Positions 8,545 through 18,111 of a DNA stretch of 64,000 nt are shown here, piece by piece (position 1 is the stretch's first letter; each line of letters begins with the position of its first letter). The notes below the pieces were generated by a model. It was not told where the DNA came from. It did not search any database and was given only the letters and a program-made list of their open reading frames with translations. Where the stretch lies: assembly GCF_039542225.1 (NCBI RefSeq), contig NZ_BAABHS010000004.1, positions 248,001 through 312,000 on the forward strand. Reading direction: 5' to 3'. The DNA is from Yinghuangia aomiensis. GTDB lineage: Bacteria; Actinomycetota; Actinomycetes; Streptomycetales; Streptomycetaceae. A program made the position numbers and the translations under genes.

Positions 8545-9605
8545 TTACCGGTCACCCAGCCTGCGTAGAAGATGCCGATCGCGAGGATCACGCACAGGCC
8601 GGCGATGATCCAGAAGCGGACGACGATGAGGACTTCGGGCCAGCCTTTCAGCTCGAAGTGGTGTTGCAGCGGTGCCATGCGGAATACCCGTTTGCCGGTC
8701 ATCTTGAAGAAGCCGACCTGGATGATCACGGACAGCGAGATGATGAGGAACAGGCCGCCGATGAGCGCGGAGAGCAGCTCGGTCTGGGTGCAGATCGCCA
8801 GGCCGGCGAGCGCGCCGCCGAGGGCGAGCGAACCGGTGTCGCCCATGAAGATCTTGGCGGGCGAGGTGTTCCACCACAGGAAGCCGAAGCAGGAGCCCAT
8901 CATCGCGGCGGCCACGATCGCCAGGTCGAGCGGGTCGCGGACGTCGTAGCACGCGGAACTCGCCGAGCTGACGTAGGCGCAACTCTGTCCGTGCTGCCAC
9001 ACACCGATGAAGGTATAGGCGCCGAACACGATCACCGAGGCACCGGTCGCGAGTCCGTCGAGGCCGTCGGTGAGGTTCACCCCGTTGGAGTGCCCGGCGA
9101 TCAGGATGTACGCCCAGATCACGAAGACGACCGGTGTCAGGTCGAGCGCGGTATCCGTGACGAACGACAGATGTGTGGACGCCGGGGTGACCCCGCGCGA
9201 GTCCTTGAACTGCAGCGCGAGCACGGCGAAGGAGATGCCGACGAACGACTGCCCCGCGAGCTTGGCCTTGGCCCGCAGGCCGAGGCTGCGCTGTTTGACG
9301 ATCTTGATGAAGTCGTCGACGAAGCCGACCAGGCCGAGGCCTGCCATCAGGTACAGCACCAGGATCGCCGATGCGCTCGGCCGCTCCAGCGTGATCGCTT
9401 TCGCGCCGGCGTAGCCGAGGAGGGCGGCCAGGATGATGACCGCGCCGCCCATCGTCGGCGTTCCGCGCTTGCTGTGGTGGCCCTGCGGGCCGTCGTCCCG
9501 GATCAGCTGGCCGTAGCCGCGCTTGACCAGGATGCGGATCGCGAGCGGTGTGCCGATGAGCGACAGCACCAGGGCGATACCGCCGGACAGCAGCACTGCC
9601 CTCAC
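8541..9605 (-). CDS. mraY: Phospho-N-acetylmuramoyl-pentapeptide-transferase MraY
   Basis: MraY transfers phospho-MurNAc-pentapeptide to undecaprenyl phosphate to give lipid I. It is an integral membrane protein of 354 residues with about ten transmembrane segments. Signature stretches are GTPTMGGAVIILAALLGY, FVDDFIKIVKQRSLGLRAK, NLTDGLDGLATGASV, and the HHHFE-type element seen here as PLQHHFELKGWPE. Its GTG start overlaps the murF stop, and its stop overlaps the murD start, both as GTGA. Confidence 0.97.
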   Translation of the reverse strand: MRAVLLSGGIALVLSLIGTPLAIRILVKRGYGQLIRDDGPQGHHSKRGTPTMGGAVIILAALLGYAGAKAITLERPSASAILVLYLMAGLGLVGFVDDFIKIVKQRSLGLRAKAKLAGQSFVGISFAVLALQFKDSRGVTPASTHLSFVTDTALDLTPVVFVIWAYILIAGHSNGVNLTDGLDGLATGASVIVFGAYTFIGVWQHGQSCAYVSSASSACYDVRDPLDLAIVAAAMMGSCFGFLWWNTSPAKIFMGDTGSLALGGALAGLAICTQTELLSALIGGLFLIISLSVIIQVGFFKMTGKRVFRMAPLQHHFELKGWPEVLIVVRFWIIAGLCVILAIGIFYAGWVTGK

Positions 9606-11014
9606 TGGCGCACCTCCCCGTCGGCCACCGCGTCATCCTCCAGCAGCGCTTGAGCGACCCGCTCCAGTGCGGCGCCGCGAGACGCCTTCACCAGCACGAT
9701 GTCGCCCGGGCGTAGCTCGGACCGCAGCAGGTCGACGGCCGCCTGCGTGTCGGGTACCAACACCGACTCCTCACCCCAAGAACCCTCGTTTTTGGCCGCG
9801 ATGTCCATCCATCGGGCTTCCCTGCCCCCTACCGCCACGAGGCGGCCGATGTTCAGCCGCACCGCAAGGCGGCCGATCGTGTCGTGTTCGGCCAGCGAGG
9901 CGTCCCCGAGTTCGCGCATCTCGCCGAGCACCGCCCAGGTGCGGCGGCCGCCCGCCATGGCGGCGAGCGCCTTGAGCGCGGCGCGCATCGAATCGGGGTT
10001 GGCGTTGTACGCGTCGTTGACCACCGTCACGCCGTCCGCGCGCTCGGTGACCTCCATGCGCCAGCGCGAGAGCGTCCCGGCTTCGCCGAGAGCCGCCGCG
10101 ATCTGGACGACGTCCATGCCGACCTCGCGTGCCACCGCTGCGCAGGCAAGGGCGTTGGACACGTGGTGCTCACCGTACAGGCGCAAGATCACCGGCGCAT
10201 CGCCGTCCGGTGTGCGAAGGGTGAAGGAGGCGCGGCCGGCGGCGTCGAGCTGCACGTCTTCGGCGCGAATGTCCGCAGTTGCGCCCTCGCCGAAGAACAC
10301 CACGCGGGCGCGGGTGCGTTCGGCCATGGCGCGCACGAGCGGGTCGTCGGCGTTGAGGACCGCGACGCCGTCCTCGGGGAGGCTCTCCACCATCTCGCCC
10401 TTGGCCTTGGCGATGGCGGCCTGGTCGCCGAACTCGCCGAGGTGCGCGGTGCCGACGTTGAGGACGACGCCGATGCGCGGCGGGACGACGCCGCACAGGT
10501 AGGCGATGTGCCCGATTCCGCGGGCGCCCATCTCCAACACGAGGTGACGGGTCGTCAGATCGGCGGACAGGGCGGTGAGCGGCAGACCGATCTCGTTGTT
10601 GAACGAACCGGGCGGCGCGATGGTGGTTCCGGCCCGCGCGAGGACCTGCGCGACGAGGTCCTTGGTGCTGGTCTTGCCGGACGAGCCGGTGATGCCGACG
10701 ACGGTGGTCTCCGGCAGCCGGTCGGTCACCGCTCGGGCGAGCTTGCCGAGCGCGTCCACGACGTCGTCGACGACGATCGACGGCACGCCGGTCTCGCGGG
10801 TGGCCAGGACCGCGACGGCGCCGTCGCGGACCGCTCCTGCGGCGAAGTCGTGCCCGTCCGCGTGCTCGCCGACGACCGCGGTGAACAGGGCACCCGGGGT
10901 GACCTTGCGGGAGTCGACGACCACCTCGGCGGTGATCCGGGCGTCGGGGTCTGCGCCCCCGGCAAGCCGCCCGCCGACGGCCGCTGCGGCGTCGGCGAGT
11001 GTCGTGGGAATCAC
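9602..11014 (-). CDS. murF: UDP-MurNAc-tripeptide--D-Ala-D-Ala ligase MurF
   Basis: MurF completes the UDP-MurNAc-pentapeptide by adding D-Ala-D-Ala. It has 470 residues. The substrate-binding domain shows VVVDSRKVTPGALFTAVVGE, the ATP loop is GITGSSGKTSTKD, and NVGTAHLGEFG and NDAYNANPDSM are MurF-typical. The GTG at 11012-11014 overlaps the murE stop as GTGA. The frame is open upstream through murE, but the family N-terminus (VIPTTLADAAAAVGG) begins here. Confidence 0.97.
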   Translation of the reverse strand: MIPTTLADAAAAVGGRLAGGADPDARITAEVVVDSRKVTPGALFTAVVGEHADGHDFAAGAVRDGAVAVLATRETGVPSIVVDDVVDALGKLARAVTDRLPETTVVGITGSSGKTSTKDLVAQVLARAGTTIAPPGSFNNEIGLPLTALSADLTTRHLVLEMGARGIGHIAYLCGVVPPRIGVVLNVGTAHLGEFGDQAAIAKAKGEMVESLPEDGVAVLNADDPLVRAMAERTRARVVFFGEGATADIRAEDVQLDAAGRASFTLRTPDGDAPVILRLYGEHHVSNALACAAVAREVGMDVVQIAAALGEAGTLSRWRMEVTERADGVTVVNDAYNANPDSMRAALKALAAMAGGRRTWAVLGEMRELGDASLAEHDTIGRLAVRLNIGRLVAVGGREARWMDIAAKNEGSWGEESVLVPDTQAAVDLLRSELRPGDIVLVKASRGAALERVAQALLEDDAVADGEVRQ

Positions 11015-12723
11015 TGTTGGGTCTCCTCGGCCGGCGAACCGGCGCGGTCGGCCGCGCCGGCGTTCGCCGCAGGGTCGGTGGTCGGGGCGGCGACGACGAT
11101 CCTCCCACCGGCCCCGGCGGCGGCGCCGCCCGCCCCGGGGGCCGAACCGCCGGTTGTGGCCGAGCCGAAACGATCGCGCAGTGCGCGCCGCACCTCGACG
11201 CGGTCGTCGAACGGCCGGACTTCGGCCCCGATCTTCTGGCCTTGCTCGTGGCCCTTGCCGGCCACCACGACCACGTCGCCGGGCCGTGCCTGGTGGATCG
11301 CCCACGCGATCGCCACCGCGCGGTCCGGTTCGACCACCAGTTCGCCGTGCGGTTCCGGCACCGCCTCGGCACCTTCGACCATCGCGTCGAGGATCGCGTT
11401 CGGGTCCTCCGAGCGCGGGTTGTCGCTGGTCAGCACCGCCACGTCGGCCAGACGCACAGCGGCGGCGCCCATCAGCGGGCGTTTGGTGCGGTCCCGGTCG
11501 CCGCCGCAGCCGAGCACCACGAAGAGCCGGTTGTCGGTGACCTCACGCAGCGCGCGCAGCGCCGTCTCGACCGCGTCCGGGGTGTGCGCGAAGTCGACGA
11601 TGGCGGCGAACTGCTGGCCTTCGTCGACGCGTTCCATCCGGCCGGGGACGCCGGGCACGGCGGCCACGCCCGCCGCGGCGGCGTCGAGCGGCACGCCGGC
11701 CATGGTCAGCGCGACGACGGCGAGCGCGGCGTTGGCGACGTTGTAGGGGCCGGGGAGGCGCACGGCTGCCTTGGTGTGCTGCCCGTCGGGGCCGACGAGG
11801 CGGAACCGGCTGCCGTCGGGACCGAGTTCGGCGTCCTCGACGCGCCAGTCGGCGTCGGGCGCACCGGTCGGCGAGACGGTCGCGACGGGGATGCCCGCTT
11901 CGGCGGCGAGGCGGCGCCCGTACGCGTCGTCCACATCGACCACGCCCGTGCGCGCCCGGGCCGGCGTGAACAGGTCGGCCTTGGCGCGGAAGTACTCCTC
12001 CATCGACCCGTGGAAGTCGAGGTGGTCCTGGCTCAGGTTGGTGAACAGCGCGATGTCGAACACCGTGCCGTCGACGCGGCCGAGCGCCAGCGCGTGGCTG
12101 GACACCTCCATCGACGCCGCGGTCACGCCGTGCTCGGCCATCGCCGCGAACAGCGCCTGCAGGTCGGTGGCCTCCGGCGTGGTCATCGCGCTCGTCTCGA
12201 CCAGGTCGCCGATGCGCGTCTCCACCGTGCCGACCAGGCCGGTGGTGTGCCCGGCGGACCGCAGGCCGCCGTCGAGCAGGTACGCGGTAGTGGTCTTGCC
12301 GTTGGTGCCGGTCACCCCGAAGAGCAGCAGTTTGTCCGCCGGATGGCCGTAGACCCACGCGGCGACCTCGCCCAGCCGGCCCCGCGGATCGGGCACCACG
12401 AGCACCGGCAGCCCGGTCGCGCGGACCCGCTCGGCGCCGTCCGGGTCGGTCAGCACCGCCGCCGCGCCGCGCTCGGCGGCCTGCGCGGCGAAGTCCGCGC
12501 CGTGCGCCCGCGCGCCGGGCAGCGCCGCGTACAGATCGCCCGGCCGCACCGCCCGCGAGTCGTGCGTCACGCCCGTCAGGACGCCGTCCGGGGCCGCCGC
12601 GGCGGGCTCGGCGGGCAGGCCCAGCAGTGCGTGCAGGCCGGTCAGCGGACGGGGCGCGACCAGGCGGGGACGGCGGGGCAGTGGTTCGGACACGGCCGTG
12701 AGGCTACCTGCTTTTTCTGCCAT
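11011..12723 (-). CDS. murE: UDP-MurNAc-tripeptide synthetase MurE (DAP-adding)
   Basis: MurE adds the third stem-peptide residue. The motif DNPRSEDP matches the DNPR signature of diaminopimelate-adding enzymes, as expected for an actinomycete with DAP peptidoglycan. Other signatures are GVTHDSRAVRPGDLYAALPG, the ATP loop VTGTNGKTTTAYL, and NLSQDHLDFHGSMEEYF. A C-terminal Gly/Ala tail of about 40 residues follows. The start is uncertain. The ATG at 12723 (MAEKAGSL) is used here, the GTG at 12693 (VSEPLPRR) would remove 10 residues, and the GTG at 12807 would add 28. None has a strong ribosome site. Confidence 0.93.
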   Translation of the reverse strand: MAEKAGSLTAVSEPLPRRPRLVAPRPLTGLHALLGLPAEPAAAAPDGVLTGVTHDSRAVRPGDLYAALPGARAHGADFAAQAAERGAAAVLTDPDGAERVRATGLPVLVVPDPRGRLGEVAAWVYGHPADKLLLFGVTGTNGKTTTAYLLDGGLRSAGHTTGLVGTVETRIGDLVETSAMTTPEATDLQALFAAMAEHGVTAASMEVSSHALALGRVDGTVFDIALFTNLSQDHLDFHGSMEEYFRAKADLFTPARARTGVVDVDDAYGRRLAAEAGIPVATVSPTGAPDADWRVEDAELGPDGSRFRLVGPDGQHTKAAVRLPGPYNVANAALAVVALTMAGVPLDAAAAGVAAVPGVPGRMERVDEGQQFAAIVDFAHTPDAVETALRALREVTDNRLFVVLGCGGDRDRTKRPLMGAAAVRLADVAVLTSDNPRSEDPNAILDAMVEGAEAVPEPHGELVVEPDRAVAIAWAIHQARPGDVVVVAGKGHEQGQKIGAEVRPFDDRVEVRRALRDRFGSATTGGSAPGAGGAAAGAGGRIVVAAPTTDPAANAGAADRAGSPAEETQQ

Positions 12724-12837
12724 GCGATTCTTGCCGGCGACGTGCCGGACGTCCCTCCGCTCGCTCGGTTCCGGGTCTGGTGTCACGGTCTGTGCCGGGT
12801 CGGGCACACGATGCGCGCCGGCCGTCCGGCGCGGCGG

Positions 12838-15800
12838 TCACGACTTGAACTCCACCGGGATCTCCGGCGACTTGGTGCCGTTCGGCGGCACCTTGCGGGT
12901 CTGCAGCGCGAACGACATGACGTCCTTGAACACCGGCGCGCACAGGTTGCCGCCCCACTTGCCGTTGGTCGGCGCCTGGATCGTCACCGAGACGACGATC
13001 TGCGGGTTGTCGGCCGGCGCGAAGCCGATGAACGACGACGTGTACCCGTTGTAGGTGCCCGTCTTCGGGTCCACCCGGTTGGCCGTGCCCGTCTTGCCCG
13101 CGACCCGGTAGCCCGGGATCTGTGCCTTGTTGCCGGTGCCCTCGTCGTCGGCGACGACCGACTCCATCATGTCCGCGACGGTGCGGGCGGTCTGCGGGCT
13201 CACCACCTCGGTGCGCTGCGGCGGCGCGTTCGGGGTGAGCTTGCCCTTCTCGTCGAGCGTGCCCTTGACCAGCGTGGGGGCGATCCGCACGCCGCCGTTG
13301 GCGATGGTCTGGTACACCGACGTGGCCTGCAGCGAGTTGACCGACAGGCCCTGGCCGAACGGGATCGTGTACTGCTGCGCGCCGTCCCACTTCTGCGGCT
13401 GCGGCAGCAGGCCCGCGGTCTCACCGGGGAAGTTGATGCCGCTCTTGGAGCCGATGCCGAACTTCGTGAGGTACTCGTACAGCTTGGCGTTCGCGGCGGT
13501 CTGGTCGGGGCCGAGGTGCTCGGCGGCCAGGATGGTGCCGATGTTGCTGGACTTGGCGAGCACGCCGTTGAGGGTGAGCTGCCAGGTGCCGTGGTCGACG
13601 TCGTCGTGGAAGACCCGGTCCGCGCGCGGCAGCACGCCGGGCACGGTCACCTTGGTCTCGGGAGTGGCGACGCCTTCCTGGATGACCGCGGCCATGGTCA
13701 TGACCTTGCTGGTGCTGCCCGGCTCGTAAGCCTCCTGCATCGCCCGGTTGCCCATGTTGTCGCGGTTGGCGGAGGCGAGCTGGTTCGGGTCGAAGCCCGG
13801 GCTGGTCGCCATCGCGAGGACTTCGCCGGACTTCACGTCCTGGACGACGACCGTGCCGCTTTCGGCGCCTGCTTCGGCGACCTTCTGGGCGATCATCTGC
13901 TCGGCGTACCACTGGATGTTGCGGTCGATGGTGAGCTGCACGTTCTCGCCGGGGACGGCGTCCTGGCCCTTCTTGCCGCCGGTGGGGACCTGGCGGCCGA
14001 GGGAGTTCTCGTACGTGGCGCTGCCGTCCTTGCCCGCGAGGAGCTTGTCGAAAGCCAGCTCCATGCCGCCCGCGCCGTGGTCGGTGGCGTTGACGAACCC
14101 GACGAGGTTGGCGCCGACGGGGCCCGCGGGATAGATGCGCTTGCTGTGCGGACTGGCGTAGATGCCGACCAGGTCGTCACGCTTGGCGGCGGAGAACTCC
14201 TTCTGGGTCTGCTTGATCTTCGTCCACACCGAGGGGTCGACCTGCTTGGCGACGACGACGTAGCGGGACTTGGGGGTGCGCAGCTGTTCTTCGATCTTGA
14301 CCGGGTCACCGCCGACGATCGGCGCGAGGGCGGCGGCGGTCGCGGTCGGGTTGTACTGCTGGACCTGCGTCGGGTCGGCGGTGATGTCGAACGCGTCGAC
14401 GCTGTCCGCGAGCGTCACCCCGTTGGCGTCGACGATCGACCCGCGCTCGGCGGGCAGCCGCACGGTCTGCATCCGGAGGCTGTTCGCGTCGGCGGCGTAG
14501 GCGGAGGCGTCGAGCGCCTGAAGCTGCACGATCCGCCCGACGAAGAGGGTCAGGACGACGGCGAGGCCGATGAGCCCGAAGCGGAGGCGCCGCTTGGGGT
14601 CGCCGAGACGCAGGGTCCGCACGCGGTGCGGCCCGCGCCGCACCTCGCGGGGCCCGCCCTGCGCCGCTGCCGCCCGCACGAACCGGCGCTGGGCCGGGTC
14701 GCCCGAGCGGGCGACGGGCCGGGCCACGCCCCGGGGAGCGGCGTCGTTGCGGAGGGTGCGGCGGGGGGTGGGGCGGGTGGCGTCCTCGTGGGGGGCGTCG
14801 TCGTGGAGTGCGTCGTCGTGAAGGCCGTCGTCGTGGGGGTCGGCGGGCCGACGGGGGCCGTGCGGGCGTGCGGCGTCGCCGGGGCGGCGGAGGCGTTCGT
14901 CGCGGTCCCGGGCGCCCTGGCCGTCGGCGGGCCGCCGGAATCCGGCGGGACGGCCGTACTCGCGGTCGTCTTGGCCGCGGACGCGGCGCCGGGCACCGTC
15001 GTGGTCGGTACCTCGGTCGCGCGGGATCGCCCGGTCGCCCTGGGCGGAGCCAGGGGCGGGGCGGCCGGTGCGCGGGCGCGGACTCTCGCGGTCGGTGCCT
15101 TCCCGCCGCCGGGGCCGGTCGCCGCCCGCGGCGCCGCGCAGGCGCGCGCGGATTCCGTCGCGGGGGCCGCCGTCGTCGCCGGAGCGGGGTGTTCCGGCCC
15201 CGTCGCGCGAGGCCGCCCGGCGCGCGTCGTCGGCGCGGACGTCGTCGGCGTCCTGGCCGACGCGTCGGCCTTCGCGTGCGAGACGTTCGTCGTCGCGGCC
15301 GTTGCCCGGGCGAGGTCGGGGGGCGTCGCCCCTGGAGGGCCCCGAACCGGGGCGCCCCGGGTGCCGGCGCGGTCCGTCGCCGCCGTCCGCGCCGCCGCCC
15401 GGGTCTCGGTGAGCGTCCCCGCGGGCGGAACCGGGCGCCGGACGCCCGGCGCGGCGGTCGTCGTCGGCGTCCCTGCCGGAGCCCGCGGGGCGGGCCGGGC
15501 GCCGGACGTCGCGGCCGGACGCCCCACGCGCGGCTCCGGCGCGGTCGCGCGGGTCGCCGGAGCGGGATCCGGGGGTGCCGCGTTCCGCGTCCTCGCGTCG
15601 CAGCGGTCGGCCGTCGCGCGAGGGTGCCCGTCGGGGAACACCGGCATCACGACCGGCCGTTCCGGAGCGCCGGTCCGCGCCGCCCGAGCCCCCGGCGCCG
15701 GGTCGTTCCCCGGCGCTGTCGCGGCGTGTCCGCTGGCGGTCCTCTCCCCCACGGCCGTCGCTTGTCCCACGGCCGTCGCTTCCGGAGCGGTCCGGCCGAG

Positions 15801-16179
15801 GCCGCCCGCCATCGGCGCCCGCCGCGGAGCCGCGCCCTGCGGCCGCGCCGCCGGCGCGGCCACCGCCGGCGCCCGACGCCCTGTCACCGCCGCGTCCGCC
15901 CTCGATCAGCCGCAGGAACCGCCCCCGCCCGCCGCCGCCGGAACGTCCCGCGCCGTCCGCGCCGCCGCGCCCCGGATCGCCCGAGCCCGACCCCGGCCGG
16001 GCCGGTCGCCCTCGTCCCGCGTCGTCTCCGGAGCCCGGCCGCGGCCGGCCCGTGCCTCCGCCGTCCGGCGTCGCGCGCCGGTCGCGCGGCTCACCGCGCC
16101 GGGGTCCCTGCGCGTCGTTCCCGTCCGAGCCGCCGCGCCCCGCGCCGCCACCCGAGCCCGTTCCGGGACGTTCCGACAA
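12838..16179 (-). CDS. ftsI: Class B penicillin-binding protein FtsI with giant disordered N-terminus
   Basis: FtsI is the septal D,D-transpeptidase partner of FtsW. The C-terminal 580 residues are a normal FtsI. There is one membrane segment (about 532-552, FGLIGLAVVLTLFVG), a PBP dimerisation domain beginning RGSIVDANGVTLADS, and transpeptidase motifs S822-T-S-K825, S877-S-N and K1029-T-G. The first 530 residues are a low-complexity polyampholyte of Arg, Asp, Gly, Pro and Ala, ending in a His/Asp repeat (HDDALHDDAPHEDA). The TTG start at 16177-16179 has a textbook ribosome site (GGAGG, 7 bases away), which supports translation of the extension. Family members are usually about 600-750 residues. 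The PBP assignment is certain; the exact start is likely but unproven. Confidence 0.93.
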   Translation of the reverse strand: MSERPGTGSGGGAGRGGSDGNDAQGPRRGEPRDRRATPDGGGTGRPRPGSGDDAGRGRPARPGSGSGDPGRGGADGAGRSGGGGRGRFLRLIEGGRGGDRASGAGGGRAGGAAAGRGSAAGADGGRPRPDRSGSDGRGTSDGRGGEDRQRTRRDSAGERPGAGGSGGADRRSGTAGRDAGVPRRAPSRDGRPLRREDAERGTPGSRSGDPRDRAGAARGASGRDVRRPARPAGSGRDADDDRRAGRPAPGSARGDAHRDPGGGADGGDGPRRHPGRPGSGPSRGDAPRPRPGNGRDDERLAREGRRVGQDADDVRADDARRAASRDGAGTPRSGDDGGPRDGIRARLRGAAGGDRPRRREGTDRESPRPRTGRPAPGSAQGDRAIPRDRGTDHDGARRRVRGQDDREYGRPAGFRRPADGQGARDRDERLRRPGDAARPHGPRRPADPHDDGLHDDALHDDAPHEDATRPTPRRTLRNDAAPRGVARPVARSGDPAQRRFVRAAAAQGGPREVRRGPHRVRTLRLGDPKRRLRFGLIGLAVVLTLFVGRIVQLQALDASAYAADANSLRMQTVRLPAERGSIVDANGVTLADSVDAFDITADPTQVQQYNPTATAAALAPIVGGDPVKIEEQLRTPKSRYVVVAKQVDPSVWTKIKQTQKEFSAAKRDDLVGIYASPHSKRIYPAGPVGANLVGFVNATDHGAGGMELAFDKLLAGKDGSATYENSLGRQVPTGGKKGQDAVPGENVQLTIDRNIQWYAEQMIAQKVAEAGAESGTVVVQDVKSGEVLAMATSPGFDPNQLASANRDNMGNRAMQEAYEPGSTSKVMTMAAVIQEGVATPETKVTVPGVLPRADRVFHDDVDHGTWQLTLNGVLAKSSNIGTILAAEHLGPDQTAANAKLYEYLTKFGIGSKSGINFPGETAGLLPQPQKWDGAQQYTIPFGQGLSVNSLQATSVYQTIANGGVRIAPTLVKGTLDEKGKLTPNAPPQRTEVVSPQTARTVADMMESVVADDEGTGNKAQIPGYRVAGKTGTANRVDPKTGTYNGYTSSFIGFAPADNPQIVVSVTIQAPTNGKWGGNLCAPVFKDVMSFALQTRKVPPNGTKSPEIPVEFKS

Positions 16180-16618
16180 CTCCGCACCTCCACAGCCCGG
16201 ACCCGTCCACCGGACGCGCCACCCGTCACGCCAACACCGGCGGCCTCCCGGCCGCGGAACCCGTCACCGGTCCCGGCCGCCGCCCGCCGCCTTGTCTGCC
16301 ATCACGCCGCCGCACCCCTGGCGGGTTGCGGCCCGCACGGCCGCTCACCCGCCCGGCCCCGCGGCCGCATGCCACCGGCCGGGCGGTCGACGCCGTGCCC
16401 GACGCCCGGCTGTCGACCCGCGGCCGCCCGATCCCGCCCCGGCACCGCGACCCGTCCAGCCTGGCCGAAACGCCCGCCGCGGCCCGACACGCCACGCCGG
16501 GGCGGCCGAAGCCGGGGGGGTACGGGCCCGCACACCCGGCCCCCGGCCACCGGCCCCGCCCCGAGCACGGGGCCGGTGGGGTCTACAAAAGCCGCATGGG
16601 TACCGCGGCACCGCGCGT
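16180..16618. other. 439-base gap between ftsL and ftsI
   Basis: No convincing gene is visible. Short open frames on the minus strand (up to 88 codons) lack ribosome sites and recognisable sequence. The plus strand is C-rich and very GC-rich. A short AT-containing patch (minus strand CTTTTGTAG, around 16585-16595) is the only promoter-like position. Most dcw junctions here overlap, so this gap probably carries a separate promoter for ftsI. Confidence 0.4.
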
Positions 16619-17107
16619 TCAGTGCGGCGGGGCCTGCGTCACCGGCGGCGCGGCCGTCGCCGGTGCCCCGGCGGGCGGCGCCGTCTGCCCGGGCACCACG
16701 GGCGCCGTCGGCACCACCGGGGTCCCGGGCGGCACCGGTGTCCCCGGCGGCAGCGACGGCGCGGCCGTCGTCGGCACCGGCTTCGGCGTCGCGGGCTTCG
16801 GCGACCCGTACACGTCGCCGGTCACCGGGTCGAGGAACGCCGGCGCACCCCCGGGGATCATGCCGAGTTCGGCCGCCCGCCGCGCCAGTTCCCCGGGTGC
16901 GGACAGCCGGTCGAGTTCGCGCTGCAGTTCCTGTTCCTGGTCGCTCAGCTTGGCGTTCTGCTTCTCCAGCCGGGACTCCTCGAACGAGCCCTGGTTGAGC
17001 GCGGTGTTGAGCAGCAGCAGCCCGAGCAGGCCCCCGCCGAGCAGCAGCACCATCAGCAGCACGAACGGCGTCTTGGACGTCGGGGTCCGGCGCTTGGCCG
17101 TCGTCAC
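16619..17107 (-). CDS. ftsL: FtsL-like septum formation protein
   Basis: This is a small bitopic protein of 162 residues at the canonical ftsL position between rsmH and ftsI. A short basic N-terminus (VTTAKRRTPTSK) is followed by one membrane helix (PFVLLMVLLLGGGLLGLLLL), then a coiled-coil/leucine-zipper stretch (ESRLEKQNAKLSDQEQELQRELDRLSAP) typical of FtsL/DivIC. The C-terminal 60 residues are a Pro/Thr/Ala/Val tail with PGTP and APP repeats, presumably extracytoplasmic. FtsL diverges too quickly for sequence alone, so the call rests on topology and position. Its GTG start overlaps the rsmH stop as GTGA. Confidence 0.85.
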   Translation of the reverse strand: MTTAKRRTPTSKTPFVLLMVLLLGGGLLGLLLLNTALNQGSFEESRLEKQNAKLSDQEQELQRELDRLSAPGELARRAAELGMIPGGAPAFLDPVTGDVYGSPKPATPKPVPTTAAPSLPPGTPVPPGTPVVPTAPVVPGQTAPPAGAPATAAPPVTQAPPH

Positions 17108-18111
17108 GCGTCCTCCCGCACCCGTTCGGCGGCCCGCAGCCGGGCCGACGCCGCGCGCGGGTTCTCCGCGATCTCCTCGTCCGTCGCGCCCTCCGACGCG
17201 CGCGTGAGCAGCTTGAGGGTGGGCTTCAGTTCCTCGGGAACCACCGGCAGGTCCGGCGGCGCCTTGCTGGTCGCACCGACCGCGAGGGCGCGCTTCGTCA
17301 TGCGGTCCTCGAGCGAGTGGTAGGACAGCACGACGATCCGCCCGCCGACCGCCAGCGCGCCGACGGCCGCCGGCAGCGCCCGCTCCAGCACCGCGAGTTC
17401 CTGGTTGACCTCGATCCGCAGCGCCTGGAACGTGCGCTTGGCCGGGTTGCCGCCGGTGCGCCGGGTCGCCGCCGGGATCGCGTTGCGCACCAGCTCGACG
17501 AGCCGGGCGCTGTCGGTGAACGGCTCCCGGGTGCGTTCCCGGACGATCGCGTCGACGACCCGCTTGGCGAAGCGCTCCTCGCCGTACTCGCGCAGGATCC
17601 GCACCAGGTCCCCGGGCGGGTAGGTGTTGAGCACCTCGGCGGCGGTGATCCCCCGTGTCGGGTCCATCCGCATGTCCAGGGGCGCGTCCTGCGCGTAGGC
17701 GAACCCGCGCCCGGCCTCGTCGAGTTGCAGCGAGGAGACGCCGAGGTCGAACAGGATGCCGTCGATGCGCGGGACGCCGAGCCGGGCCAGCACCTCGGGG
17801 AGTTCGTCGTACACCGCGTGCACGAGGGTCGCCCGGTCGCCGAACGGCGCGAGGCGCCGGCCGGAGCGGGCGAGGGCCTCGGGGTCCCGGTCGAGGCCGA
17901 CGAGCCGGGCGTCGGGGAACCGGCGCAGCAGGGCTTCGCTGTGCCCGCCCATGCCGAGTGTGGCGTCGACGACGACCGCGCCCGGCCGCGCTTCGAGCGC
18001 GGGGGCGAGCAGGTCGAGGCACCGGCGCAGGAGCACGGGGACATGGGCGTGGACCTCCCCCGATTCGCCGCCCGCGGGATCGGCGGTGCGGTCGGGCTTG
18101 GTCGCGTTCAT
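17104..18111 (-). CDS. rsmH: 16S rRNA (cytosine1402-N4)-methyltransferase RsmH (MraW)
   Basis: RsmH uses S-adenosylmethionine to methylate N4 of C1402 in the 16S rRNA P-site. It has 335 residues. Signatures are HVPVLLRRCLDLL, the SAM motif VVDATLGMGGHSEALL, LGVSSLQLDEAGRGFAY, LDMRMDP, GNPAKRTFQALRIEVNQEL and SYHSLEDRMTKR. The ATG at 18109-18111 follows AAAGGG five bases upstream. The frame is open further upstream but without family sequence. It lies between mraZ and ftsL, as in most bacteria. Confidence 0.97.
   Translation of the reverse strand: MNATKPDRTADPAGGESGEVHAHVPVLLRRCLDLLAPALEARPGAVVVDATLGMGGHSEALLRRFPDARLVGLDRDPEALARSGRRLAPFGDRATLVHAVYDELPEVLARLGVPRIDGILFDLGVSSLQLDEAGRGFAYAQDAPLDMRMDPTRGITAAEVLNTYPPGDLVRILREYGEERFAKRVVDAIVRERTREPFTDSARLVELVRNAIPAATRRTGGNPAKRTFQALRIEVNQELAVLERALPAAVGALAVGGRIVVLSYHSLEDRMTKRALAVGATSKAPPDLPVVPEELKPTLKLLTRASEGATDEEIAENPRAASARLRAAERVREDA

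Noticed and set aside
14560..15900. Frameshift or assembly error as the explanation of the long FtsI N-terminus
   Set aside because: The frame is open without interruption into the PBP domain, composition is uniform, and the TTG start has a well-placed ribosome site.
10999..16998. Open frame of 1999 codons on the plus strand opposite murE and ftsI
   Set aside because: It runs antisense to certain genes, and its translation is low-complexity Arg/Ala/Gly with no domain; long open antisense frames are common at this GC content.
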